This document shows, in pieces, positions 45,127 through 53,289 of a DNA stretch of 64,000 nucleotides. The DNA is from Reyranella aquatilis (GTDB lineage: Bacteria > Pseudomonadota > Alphaproteobacteria > Reyranellales > Reyranellaceae). The translations under genes and the position numbers were made by a program. The DNA lies in contig NZ_JAJISD010000002.1 of the NCBI RefSeq assembly GCF_020880995.1, positions 248,001-312,000 on the forward strand, read 5' to 3'. Numbering within the stretch: position 1 is the first letter of the stretch; each line of letters starts with the position of its first letter. The notes below the pieces were generated by a model. It saw only the letters and a list, made by a program, of their open reading frames with translations. It had not been told where the DNA came from and ran no database searches.

Positions 45127-46382
45127 TGTCATCCAGAATCCGTACCGAACTGGCGCGCAGGGTCGAGGGCTCGCTCGACCGCCTCATCGAGGTGACACGG
45201 CGGCTGGTGGCCGTCGCCTCGCCCAACCCGCCCAGCGACACGTTTGACGTGGCGAAGGTCGCCGAGGCGCTGTTGCGCGAGATCCCCGGCATCGAGATCG
45301 AGCGGGTCGAGCCCGAGCCGCGCATCGTCTCGCTGATCGGCCGCATCCGCGGCCGCGCGCCGGGCCGCCGCCTGATCTTCAACGGCCATCTCGACACCTT
45401 CCCGCTTCTGGAGAACCTGCCGTGGACCGTGCCGCCCCTGGGCGGCGTGCTCAAGGACGGCAGGCTCTACGGTCGCGGTGTCTGCGACATGAAGGGCGGC
45501 ATCGCCTGTTCGCTGCTGGCCGCCCTGCTTCTGGCCGAGAACCGCGATGCCTGGACCGGCGAGATCGTGCTCACGCTGGCGGGCGACGAAGAGAACATGG
45601 GCTCGCTGGGCTCCGGCTATCTCCTGCAGAATTTCCCGCACGCCGCCGGCGACGCCAACATCTGCGGCGATGTCGGCTCACCCAGGGTCGTGCGATTCGG
45701 CGAGAAGGGCCTGATGTGGGTCGAGGTCGAGGCCACCGGCTCGCCAGCGCACGGCGCGCACGTCCACAAGGGTACCAATGCCATCGACCGGCTGCGCACG
45801 GCCCTTGACTGCCTGAAACAGCTCGAGGACCTGCCCTTCCAATCGCCGCCGGTCGTCACCAGTGCGATCGGCAAGGCCAAGCCCATCTCCGAGCCCCTGT
45901 CAGGAGCCGGCGAGGCCGACACCCTGTCGAGGGTCACCGTGAACATCGGCACGATCGAGGGCGGCACCTCTCCCAACCTGGTGCCTACGCACGCCATCGC
46001 ACGCGCCGATATCCGGCTGCCGGTGGGCATCACGACCGACGTGCTCGCGGCCAAGCTCGACGAATGGCTGGCGCCGCTCGAGGGCGTGAGCTGGAAGGCG
46101 ATCCGGCGCTTCGAGCCCTCTTTTACCGATCCCGATCATGAGATCGTGACCCGCACCGCCTCGGTCGCCGCCGAGGTACTGGGCGAGACGCCGGCCGTGA
46201 ACATGCGCGTCGGCGGCTCGGACTCGCGCTGGTATCGCATGTTCGACGTGCCGACCGTGGTGCTCGGCCTGACGCCTTTCAACATGGGCGGGGCCGACGA
46301 GCATGTTCTGGTCGACGAGCTGCTCGCCGTCGCCAGGATCCACACATTGGTCGCCTACGATTTCCTCTCCGCGGAGCCCTGA
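45126..46382 (+). CDS. M20-family metallohydrolase (ArgE/DapE-like)
   Basis: A 418-aa M20 protein: FNGHLDTFP (first zinc His and Asp), GRGVCDMKGGIAC (bridging Asp), LAGDEENMGSLG (catalytic Glu-Glu) and a lid domain around residues 190-310. MRVGGSDSRWYR and GGADEHVLVDE contain late ligands. It likely deacylates or deamidates an N-acyl amino acid brought in by the importer. Its ATG shares a base with the permease stop, and the ureohydrolase gene follows at once. Confidence 0.9.
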   Translation: MSSRIRTELARRVEGSLDRLIEVTRRLVAVASPNPPSDTFDVAKVAEALLREIPGIEIERVEPEPRIVSLIGRIRGRAPGRRLIFNGHLDTFPLLENLPWTVPPLGGVLKDGRLYGRGVCDMKGGIACSLLAALLLAENRDAWTGEIVLTLAGDEENMGSLGSGYLLQNFPHAAGDANICGDVGSPRVVRFGEKGLMWVEVEATGSPAHGAHVHKGTNAIDRLRTALDCLKQLEDLPFQSPPVVTSAIGKAKPISEPLSGAGEADTLSRVTVNIGTIEGGTSPNLVPTHAIARADIRLPVGITTDVLAAKLDEWLAPLEGVSWKAIRRFEPSFTDPDHEIVTRTASVAAEVLGETPAVNMRVGGSDSRWYRMFDVPTVVLGLTPFNMGGADEHVLVDELLAVARIHTLVAYDFLSAEP

Positions 46383-46383
46383 C

Positions 46384-47325
46384 ATGGACCGTCTGTCCGA
46401 CGACGAGCTGTTCACCCTGCCCATGACCTTCATGGGCGTGCCCTACGGCCGTCCCGGCCCCGCCAACAAGGCGGCGATCCTCGGCATCCCGTTCGACTGC
46501 GGCACCAACATGCGCATCGGCTCGCGCGGCGGGCCCGATTCGGTACGCCAGCAGTCGCAGCTCATGCGGCGCTTCAATCCGACCAACGCCGACTTCGATC
46601 CCGCGCTCGCGCTCGGGCTGGTCGATTGCGGCAACGTCAAGCTGACGCCGTCGAAGATCGTCGATGCGTTCGAGCGGATCGAACAGGCCGCCGACCGGAT
46701 CGTCGAGGCCGGCGCCGTGCCGATCACCATCGGCGGCGACGGCTCGGTCACCGTCCCGGTCGCGCGCGCAGTCGGCAAGAAGTATCCGAAGATGGCGGCT
46801 CTTCACATCGATTCGCATACCGATTCGTATCCGTACGGCTCGGACGAGAAGTACAACTCCGCCACCCAGTTCACCCATGTCGCCGAGGAAGGCCTCGTCG
46901 ATCCGGAATTCTCCTGGCATGTCGGCATCCGAAGCACGACCTACGCCCAGGGCGTCGTGCCGCGCGCCATGAGCCTCGGCTACAAGGTCGTCTCGATCGA
47001 CGAGCTGATCCGCGGAGGCTTCGCCCAGCGCATGGCCGAGTTCCGCGACAAGGTCGGCAAGCGGCCGGTCTATCTCTGCTTCGACATGGACGTATTCGAC
47101 CCGTCCTGTGCCCCGGGCGTCTGCACGCCGTCGTGGGGTGGCCTGAGTGCGCGCGAAGGGATCGACTTGCTGCGCTGCCTCACCGATCTCAACATCGTGG
47201 CGGTCGACGTGAACACCGTGAGCCCGCCGCAGGACGTCAACGGCATGGCCGCCCACCTCTGCTCGCACGTGATCTACGAAACGCTGGTGCTGCTCTGCCG
47301 GCAGATGGGGCTGGCCGACGCCTAG
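46384..47325 (+). CDS. arginase/agmatinase-family ureohydrolase with altered metal site
   Basis: A 313-aa ureohydrolase. D143, H145 and D147 (HIDSHTD) and D234 and D236 (FDMDVFDP, then SCAPG) keep five of six expected manganese ligands. The first ligand motif, GGDHS in the family, reads GGDGS (117-121) here, so the histidine is a glycine. Either a different metal content or only partial site results. The normal reaction cleaves a guanidino group to urea. It starts 1 bp after the M20 stop; with the importer it suggests guanidino-compound catabolism. Confidence 0.85.
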   Translation: MDRLSDDELFTLPMTFMGVPYGRPGPANKAAILGIPFDCGTNMRIGSRGGPDSVRQQSQLMRRFNPTNADFDPALALGLVDCGNVKLTPSKIVDAFERIEQAADRIVEAGAVPITIGGDGSVTVPVARAVGKKYPKMAALHIDSHTDSYPYGSDEKYNSATQFTHVAEEGLVDPEFSWHVGIRSTTYAQGVVPRAMSLGYKVVSIDELIRGGFAQRMAEFRDKVGKRPVYLCFDMDVFDPSCAPGVCTPSWGGLSAREGIDLLRCLTDLNIVAVDVNTVSPPQDVNGMAAHLCSHVIYETLVLLCRQMGLADA

Positions 47326-47359
47326 CGGCTGCACTGGAGAGCGCTGCTCCCTTGAGACG

Positions 47360-48145
47360 TTAGCGCAGGTACTTGGCGAAAAACGCCTTCGTGCGCGCCT
47401 CGGCATCCGGCGCAGCCGAGGGGTCGTAGGCGAGATGATGCTGCTTGCCGCCGGCACCCGGCACGTTGCGGTCGGCGACCTTCGAATCGAAGCTGTGATA
47501 CGCGTTGGGATAGTAGACCGCGTCGACGAGCCCGGCGCGCGACAGACCCGACACCAACGTCCGGCAGCGATCGGCCGGCGTCCAGTCATCCTTGTCGCCG
47601 GCCAGCAGCAGCACTGGCACGTCGACGCCGCCATCGAACTGCGGATTGCAGCCCGGATAGTACGCGACGCCGGCCGCCAGCCCGCGCTGTGCCAGGCCGA
47701 AATTCTTCTGCGTCGAACGCAGCACCGTCGAGCCGCCATGACTGTGGCCGATAATGCCGATCTTGCCCTTCACCACGTCGGGCCGCATCGCGAGATAGTC
47801 GAGGGCGCCGGCGATGTCGGCCACCCGCATATTGGGCGTCACCATGCCCGGCGTCGTGCACACCGCCTTGGTGCCGCGCGGACCGAAGGAGTCCGGTGCG
47901 AGCACGAGATAGCCCCAGCTCACCAGCAGCTTGCCCCAGACGTCGGTATGCGTGTTCGTACCGGCGCAGCTATGGGCCAGGATGATCGCGGGGAAGGGTC
48001 CGTTGCCCGACGGCTTGTAGATCCAGCCCTTCACCTCGGGTCCCGCCTGGCTGCTGCCGACGGTGACGCTGGGGAAGCTGACGGACTGTGCGGCGGCGGG
48101 ACCCGCGAACAGCAGGACGAACAGGACTGCAAGCAAGCGCGTCAT
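47360..48145 (-). CDS. exported dienelactone-hydrolase-like protein
   Basis: A 261-aa alpha/beta hydrolase with signal peptide (residues 1-19, ending AAAQS). The nucleophile lies in GIIGHSHGGSTV, the aspartate in LLAGDKDDWTP and the histidine in YPNAYHSFD. The fold matches the dienelactone hydrolase family, but cytosolic DLHs use cysteine; this one has serine and is exported, so it probably acts as an esterase. Its ATG overlaps the cyclase stop by 4 bp, so both are expressed together. Confidence 0.88.
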   Translation of the reverse strand: MTRLLAVLFVLLFAGPAAAQSVSFPSVTVGSSQAGPEVKGWIYKPSGNGPFPAIILAHSCAGTNTHTDVWGKLLVSWGYLVLAPDSFGPRGTKAVCTTPGMVTPNMRVADIAGALDYLAMRPDVVKGKIGIIGHSHGGSTVLRSTQKNFGLAQRGLAAGVAYYPGCNPQFDGGVDVPVLLLAGDKDDWTPADRCRTLVSGLSRAGLVDAVYYPNAYHSFDSKVADRNVPGAGGKQHHLAYDPSAAPDAEARTKAFFAKYLR

Positions 48146-49410
48146 GGCACACCATAGATCGAGAGGGGAGCGGCGAGGCCGCGCAGCGCATGCTCGCCCA
48201 GCGGCTCGAGCGGCCGGTCGAGAAGACGCATCACGGGCTCCGTAATGACGATGGAGCGCTCCACCGACTTGCTGAGCGCCTCGACACGGCTGGCGGCATT
48301 GACGGCCCGACCGATGACCGTGAAATCCAGCCGCTCCGGCGCACCGACATTGCCGAAGAACACTTCGCCGTCGTGCAGGGCGATTCCGGTTCGCAGGGGG
48401 CGCCAGCCGGGGATATCGGCGAAGGCCTGCGGATTTTCATTGAGACGTTCGATCGCCTGCAGCGCGCTCTCCGCCGCCGACAGCGCCGCCGCGGCGGCGG
48501 CTCTTTCGTCGGCGAAGGCCGAATAGGGAAACACTGCCAGCAGCCCGTCGCCGATGAACTTCAGCACTTCGCCGTCATGCGCCAGCACCGCCCCGGCGAG
48601 ACACTCGAAATAGCCGTTCAGCAGGGCGATCATGTCGGGGCCGTCGAGACGGTCGGCGAGGTCGGTGAAGCCGCGCAGGTCCGACGCCCAGATGATGGCC
48701 CGGATGGACTCCCCGGAACCGCGCTTGATCGAGCCGCGCAGCACGCGTCCTCCGGCGGCCGCGCCGAGATAGGTGTCCAGGACGTTGGCGGCGATCCTGA
48801 GCGCGATGTGGCGTTCGACATGAAGCGCGGCCAGCCGCAGGAGCCGCGTGAGGTCGCCGAACTGGGCTTCGGAAAAGCCGCCGACGCGCTTCGTCGCCAC
48901 CGTCGCGGCGTTGTGATAGGCGCCGCCCGCGCGCAACGGAATGGCGGCATAGTCGACGTATCCTTGCCGCGCGAGCTCGGCCATCAGCGGGTAGCGCTGT
49001 GCCGCCTCGTGGGTTCGGCCCCTGAAAGCCTCACCCTTTTCGATCACGTGGAACAGCGGATTGCGGCGGTATGCATCGTTGGCCAGTGCGGCTTCGGCCA
49101 CCCTGACCTCGTCGCACAATCCGTCGATGCGGTTCCAGTTCCAGCCAAAGCCATAGAGCTGGGGATGCAGCGTCCCGACATGCAGGCTGGCCCGGTCGAG
49201 CGGCAGGCCAGCCGCCACGAGGCGCCAGCACAGCTGCTCAAAGAAAGGCAGGACGTCTTCTTCGCCCAGCGCATCCGTCAGCAGCCAGCTTTCGACATCG
49301 GCGACGGACGCCGTTCCGGCTGCCACGGCTGGACCGCTGTCTGCCCTGCGGTGCAGGGAGACCGAGGCGGGATAGGTCCGCGGCGCTGGATCGGGACGGG
49401 CGACCGGCAT
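48142..49410 (-). CDS. class III adenylate/guanylate cyclase
   Basis: A 422-aa protein. The C-terminal catalytic domain (about 225-405) has the two metal aspartates in WASDLRGFTDL and KFIGDGLLAVF and the transition-state Asn/Arg in VNAASRVE. The N-terminal 220 residues (LYGFGWNWNRIDGLCDEVRV and on) form a probable sensor domain without membrane helices. It would make cAMP or cGMP in the cytoplasm. ATG at 49408 is used; a GTG six codons earlier is possible. The co-translated exported hydrolase downstream may be its functional partner. Confidence 0.88.
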   Translation of the reverse strand: MPVARPDPAPRTYPASVSLHRRADSGPAVAAGTASVADVESWLLTDALGEEDVLPFFEQLCWRLVAAGLPLDRASLHVGTLHPQLYGFGWNWNRIDGLCDEVRVAEAALANDAYRRNPLFHVIEKGEAFRGRTHEAAQRYPLMAELARQGYVDYAAIPLRAGGAYHNAATVATKRVGGFSEAQFGDLTRLLRLAALHVERHIALRIAANVLDTYLGAAAGGRVLRGSIKRGSGESIRAIIWASDLRGFTDLADRLDGPDMIALLNGYFECLAGAVLAHDGEVLKFIGDGLLAVFPYSAFADERAAAAAALSAAESALQAIERLNENPQAFADIPGWRPLRTGIALHDGEVFFGNVGAPERLDFTVIGRAVNAASRVEALSKSVERSIVITEPVMRLLDRPLEPLGEHALRGLAAPLSIYGVP

Positions 49411-49471
49411 GACGCGCCATCTTCCCACCGGTCCGCCGGGACCGCCATGGAGAAGATGGCGCCTCCGTCCG

Positions 49472-51277
49472 TCAGGCCGTGAGCAGCGAGGATGCCTGGT
49501 CGAGCGAGACCGGGGTTTCTTCGAGCAAGGCGGAGATGGCTGCTTCCTCCCAGTCGCCCCCGTCGGCGGCGAGCTTGGGCCGGTCCGACAGTCGATGCTC
49601 CAGGACGAACCGCGCCATCAGCATGCGCCGGGCATCGCCCCCGGCCGCCGCAAGCTGCGCGCCTTCGTGGGCCATCAGCACCGCGGTCGTGACATGATAG
49701 AGCGCACTCGCCGCGACCCGGCTGAAGCGCTCCTTGGACGGCGTGTCGGCAACCTCCTCGGCAAAACGCACGGCCTGGGACAGCGTCGTCTCGATACGGG
49801 TCCGGAACTGCCCGGGAAGACCGCGCGTATCGGCCAGCCGTTCGCCCAGCGCTTCGCCCAGCTGGACATGCGCGCGCTCCTTGCCCACCGCCCGCTGGAT
49901 GACATCGAGCGCGTTGACGCTCGATGTGCCGTCCCAGATCACGCCGAGATGGGCGTCGCGGACCAGACGGGCGTTCGGCCAATCCTCGATGTAGCCGTTG
50001 CCGCCGCGCGCCTCCATCGCCGCGGTGGCGACCGCGATGTTGTCGCGCGAGGCACGGTACTTGCCGATCGGCGTCAGGATGCGGACCACCTTGGCGGCCA
50101 CCGGGTCGTCGATCCGTCCCATCATGGCTGTCGTCAGCATGAGCGCCGACAGCGCCTGCTCTGTCTTGACCATCATCTTCACGAGCTGGCGGCGCATCAG
50201 CGGATGATCGATCACCCGCCGGCCGAAGGCATTGCGATGACGCGCCACCTGCATCGATTCGTTGAGACAGCGCCGCATCATGCCGGCGGCGCGCGTGAGG
50301 TGCGAAACGCGGCTGGGATTGACCATCTCCAGCATCTGCTTCATGCCGCGATCGATGTCTCCGAGCAGGTAGGCGACGGCGCCGTTGAAAACGATCTCGC
50401 CGCTCGGCATCGATTTGCTGCCGAGCTTGTCCTTCAGACGCACGATCCGATAGTCGTTGCGGGATCCGTCGGGCAGCGTCTTCGGCATCAGGAAGAGACC
50501 CAGTCCGCGACTTCCTGGCCGCGCCCCTTCGGGACGGGCCAGCAGCACGGCGACGTCGCCGTCGGCGTTTGAGCAGAACCACTTCTCTCCGTAGAGGCGC
50601 CAGTGATCGCCGTCGCGCACGGCGGTCAGCTCGGCCGCGCCGGCGTCGGAACCGCCGATCTTCTCGGTCATGAACTGCGCGCCAAAGAGCAGGCGGTCCA
50701 TGTCCTGGGTCAGCATGCGGTCGAGATAGCGCGCCCTGAGCTCCTCGCTGCCGTAGCGTTCCAGAAGGTCGGAGGTGCAGTCGGTCAAGTTGACGGGACA
50801 CAGCACGCCGAACTCGGCCTGCGAGAAGAGATAGAAAAAGGCCTGCTTGGCGATGATCGGCATCCTGTCGTGCCAGCCCAGCACCCCGGGACGGTGCGTC
50901 ATGGCGTGCATGCCGAAGCGCTCGAAGGCGATCCGGCGGATCTCGTCGTAGGCCGGATGGACCTCGATCCACTCCTCGTCGCGGCCGTAGCGGTCGCGGG
51001 GATGCAGCACCGGCGGGTGCTTGTCGGCAAGGTCAGCGAGACGGTTCAGGCGTCCGCCGGCGAGTTCGCCCAACTCGGTCAGGGGTCCGGTCAGATGGGC
51101 CAGCAACGGCGCTTCCATGTAGAGGCCGAGCAGATCGCGGAAGCTGCGATCGATCTCGAAGAAGTTGAGCCCGCTGCAGTCTGGCGCGATGTGCTCGGAG
51201 CGTTGGGCAACGGCCGACCGCCCGGCCAGCGAGGCCGGGACCGTCAGGAGGGGGGCGATGGGAGAGAGGTCATTCAT
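49472..51277 (-). CDS. AidB-like acyl-CoA dehydrogenase
   Basis: A 601-aa protein, longer than standard acyl-CoA dehydrogenases and similar to AidB-type enzymes. FGAQFMTEKIGGSDAG is the flavin-binding region, EKWFCSNADGDVAV and GGNGYIEDWPNARLVRDAHL follow, and IWDGTSSVNALD places Asp where MCAD has the YEGT glutamate. An N-terminal extension of about 60 residues precedes the core. AidB protects DNA from alkylation; that role here is inference. The start is uncertain, as no ribosome site is visible. It is divergent from a LysR gene. Confidence 0.87.
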   Translation of the reverse strand: MNDLSPIAPLLTVPASLAGRSAVAQRSEHIAPDCSGLNFFEIDRSFRDLLGLYMEAPLLAHLTGPLTELGELAGGRLNRLADLADKHPPVLHPRDRYGRDEEWIEVHPAYDEIRRIAFERFGMHAMTHRPGVLGWHDRMPIIAKQAFFYLFSQAEFGVLCPVNLTDCTSDLLERYGSEELRARYLDRMLTQDMDRLLFGAQFMTEKIGGSDAGAAELTAVRDGDHWRLYGEKWFCSNADGDVAVLLARPEGARPGSRGLGLFLMPKTLPDGSRNDYRIVRLKDKLGSKSMPSGEIVFNGAVAYLLGDIDRGMKQMLEMVNPSRVSHLTRAAGMMRRCLNESMQVARHRNAFGRRVIDHPLMRRQLVKMMVKTEQALSALMLTTAMMGRIDDPVAAKVVRILTPIGKYRASRDNIAVATAAMEARGGNGYIEDWPNARLVRDAHLGVIWDGTSSVNALDVIQRAVGKERAHVQLGEALGERLADTRGLPGQFRTRIETTLSQAVRFAEEVADTPSKERFSRVAASALYHVTTAVLMAHEGAQLAAAGGDARRMLMARFVLEHRLSDRPKLAADGGDWEEAAISALLEETPVSLDQASSLLTA

Positions 51278-51353
51278 GCCGGAGAAGATGCGTGGACTCC
51301 GGCGCACTCTCAAACGATTACTTTTCCCGGCATTTTGACTGATACTCAACACT

Positions 51354-52247
51354 ATGAGCACCCGCCGATTGCCGCCCCTGCATGCCGTTCGTGCCTTCGA
51401 GGCCGCGGCACGTCACCTGTCGATCACGCATGCGGCGCGTGAGTTGAACGTCACCCCGGGCGCGGTCAGCCGCCACGTGCGGACCCTCGAGGAAACGCTG
51501 AAGGCTGCCCTGTTCGTGCGACGCGCCAGCGGGCTCGAACTAACGCCAGTCGGCCGGTCGCTGGCCGACGGCACGCGCGAGGCGCTCGACCGGCTGGAAG
51601 AGGCCACCGCAGGCGTTCGTCTGCGCCACTTCCGCCAGCTTTCCGTCGGAGTCTACGGCCATTTCCTGTCGCGGGCGCTCCTGCCGCTTCTCTCCGGGCT
51701 GCGCCGCGATCTCCCCGAACTGGAGGTCGACTTCCATGCGAGCACGAACCCGCTCGACCTGCTGCCAAGCCGATTCGATGCGGTGATCGCCGTCTCCGGA
51801 ACAGGCCGGCAGTCCGGCCTGGTCGTGCGGCCGCTGATGCCGATCACGACCGTCGCGGTGGCAGCGGCCACGCGGCTGCGCAAGGGTCCGGTCGACTTCG
51901 CGCGCGTGCCGCTGCTCCATACGCGGCCGCGCTCCGAGGACTGGCGGCGCTGGCTCGACCAGGCCGGCTTTCATGCGGTGCCGGTTCGCGGCGGCAGCAG
52001 CTTCGAAAGTGCCAGCCAGACGCTGGAAGCCGTGGTCGCCGATCTCGGTCTGGGTATCGCCATCGAAGGGCTGCTTGGACCCGACCTGAAGGCCGGCCGC
52101 ATCGGCATCGCCCACCCGGCCCGTCGACCGACGCGCCGGCACTTCACGCTTCAGTACGATGTCCGCTTCGACGGCGATCCGTCGCTCGTGGCCTTCGCCG
52201 ACTGGCTCTGTCGCGCGCTCGATGCCGACCGGCACTATTCAGGCTGA
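51354..52247 (+). CDS. LysR-family regulator, GcvA-like
   Basis: A 297-aa LysR protein. LPPLHAVRAFEAAARHLSIT and HAARELNVTPGAVSRHVRTLE are the GcvA/TrpI-type DNA-binding opening. It is divergent from the AidB-like gene by 76 bp and probably controls it. Effector unknown. Confidence 0.9.
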   Translation: MSTRRLPPLHAVRAFEAAARHLSITHAARELNVTPGAVSRHVRTLEETLKAALFVRRASGLELTPVGRSLADGTREALDRLEEATAGVRLRHFRQLSVGVYGHFLSRALLPLLSGLRRDLPELEVDFHASTNPLDLLPSRFDAVIAVSGTGRQSGLVVRPLMPITTVAVAAATRLRKGPVDFARVPLLHTRPRSEDWRRWLDQAGFHAVPVRGGSSFESASQTLEAVVADLGLGIAIEGLLGPDLKAGRIGIAHPARRPTRRHFTLQYDVRFDGDPSLVAFADWLCRALDADRHYSG

Positions 52248-52260
52248 AGGCCGCCCGATG

Positions 52261-53229
52261 TCACTCAGGCTCGATACCCGCCAGCTTGGCCACTTCCTTC
52301 CAGGTCACCAGTTCGTTCCTGATGCGCTGGGCGAAGGCGTCGGGTGTGTCGCCGCCGGGCAGGCTCGACAGGTCGCGGATCTTGGCCTGCATCTCGGGCT
52401 CGGCCAGGACCGCCACCACATCGTCGCGCATGCGGTTGGCGAGCGCGGGCGACATCTTGCCCGGCCCGAACAGCGAGAACCAGGCGAGCGTATCGACGCC
52501 CGGCACGCCGGCCTCGGCCATGGTCGGAATGTCCTCGAGACCCGGCAATCGCTTGTTGCCGCTCACCGCCAGCATGCGCAGCGTGCCGGCGCGATGATGC
52601 GACATGACCGTAAGCGGACTGGTGAGGCCGACCGGAATATGGCCGCCGGCCAGTTCCTGCATCATCGGGGCCGCACCTTTGTAGGCCACGTTCTCGATCT
52701 TCAGGCCGCTCTTCACGCGGAACAGTTCGCCCACCATGCGGGTCGTGTTCTCGGTACTGCCGAACTGGTACTTGCCCGGATTGGCCTTCGCCGCGGTCAT
52801 GAACTTTTCCATCGTGTCCATGCCGGCCTTGGGCGAGCCGACCAGCGCGATGGCGCCCTGAACGAGGGTCGTGACCGGCGTGAAATCACGTTCGGTGTCG
52901 TAGGGCAGCACCTTCGTCGTATAGGGATTGATCGTGTGGGCGCTGGTCGTGACCAGCAGCGTGTAACCATCGGGCGGCGCCTTGGCGACGATCTCGCTGC
53001 CCAGGATGCCGCTCGCCCCGCCCTTGTTGTCGATGACGACGGTCTGCTTCCAGCGGTCCGCAAGGCGCGGAATCACCAGCCGCGCCACCAGGTCGGTGCC
53101 ACCCCCCGCCGGATAGGGCACCACGACGCGGACCGACTTGGTCGGATAGTCCTGTGCGCGAACCACCGCCGGCGCGAGCCCAAAGGCCGCTCCGGCCGCG
53201 ACGAAGCCACGGCGCGTCATGCCTGACAT
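52261..53229 (-). CDS. Bug-family (TctC-like) periplasmic binding protein
   Basis: A 322-aa binding protein. MTRRGFVAAGAAFGLAPAVV is a Tat-type signal (TRRGF). VRVVVPYPAGGGTDLVARL and VDNKGGASGILGSE-like (VIDNKGGASGILGSE) are the Bug hallmarks that grip a carboxylate. GGGAGG precedes the start at 53227. No TctA gene is adjacent. The divergent D-aminoacylase gene starts 61 bp away, so the two may share a regulator. Confidence 0.9.
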   Translation of the reverse strand: MSGMTRRGFVAAGAAFGLAPAVVRAQDYPTKSVRVVVPYPAGGGTDLVARLVIPRLADRWKQTVVIDNKGGASGILGSEIVAKAPPDGYTLLVTTSAHTINPYTTKVLPYDTERDFTPVTTLVQGAIALVGSPKAGMDTMEKFMTAAKANPGKYQFGSTENTTRMVGELFRVKSGLKIENVAYKGAAPMMQELAGGHIPVGLTSPLTVMSHHRAGTLRMLAVSGNKRLPGLEDIPTMAEAGVPGVDTLAWFSLFGPGKMSPALANRMRDDVVAVLAEPEMQAKIRDLSSLPGGDTPDAFAQRIRNELVTWKEVAKLAGIEPE

Positions 53230-53289
53230 GCAATCCTCCCGTTCCATTTCCTTGGCGACAGACTAGGGTTCTTTCGGGAGGAAACAAAC

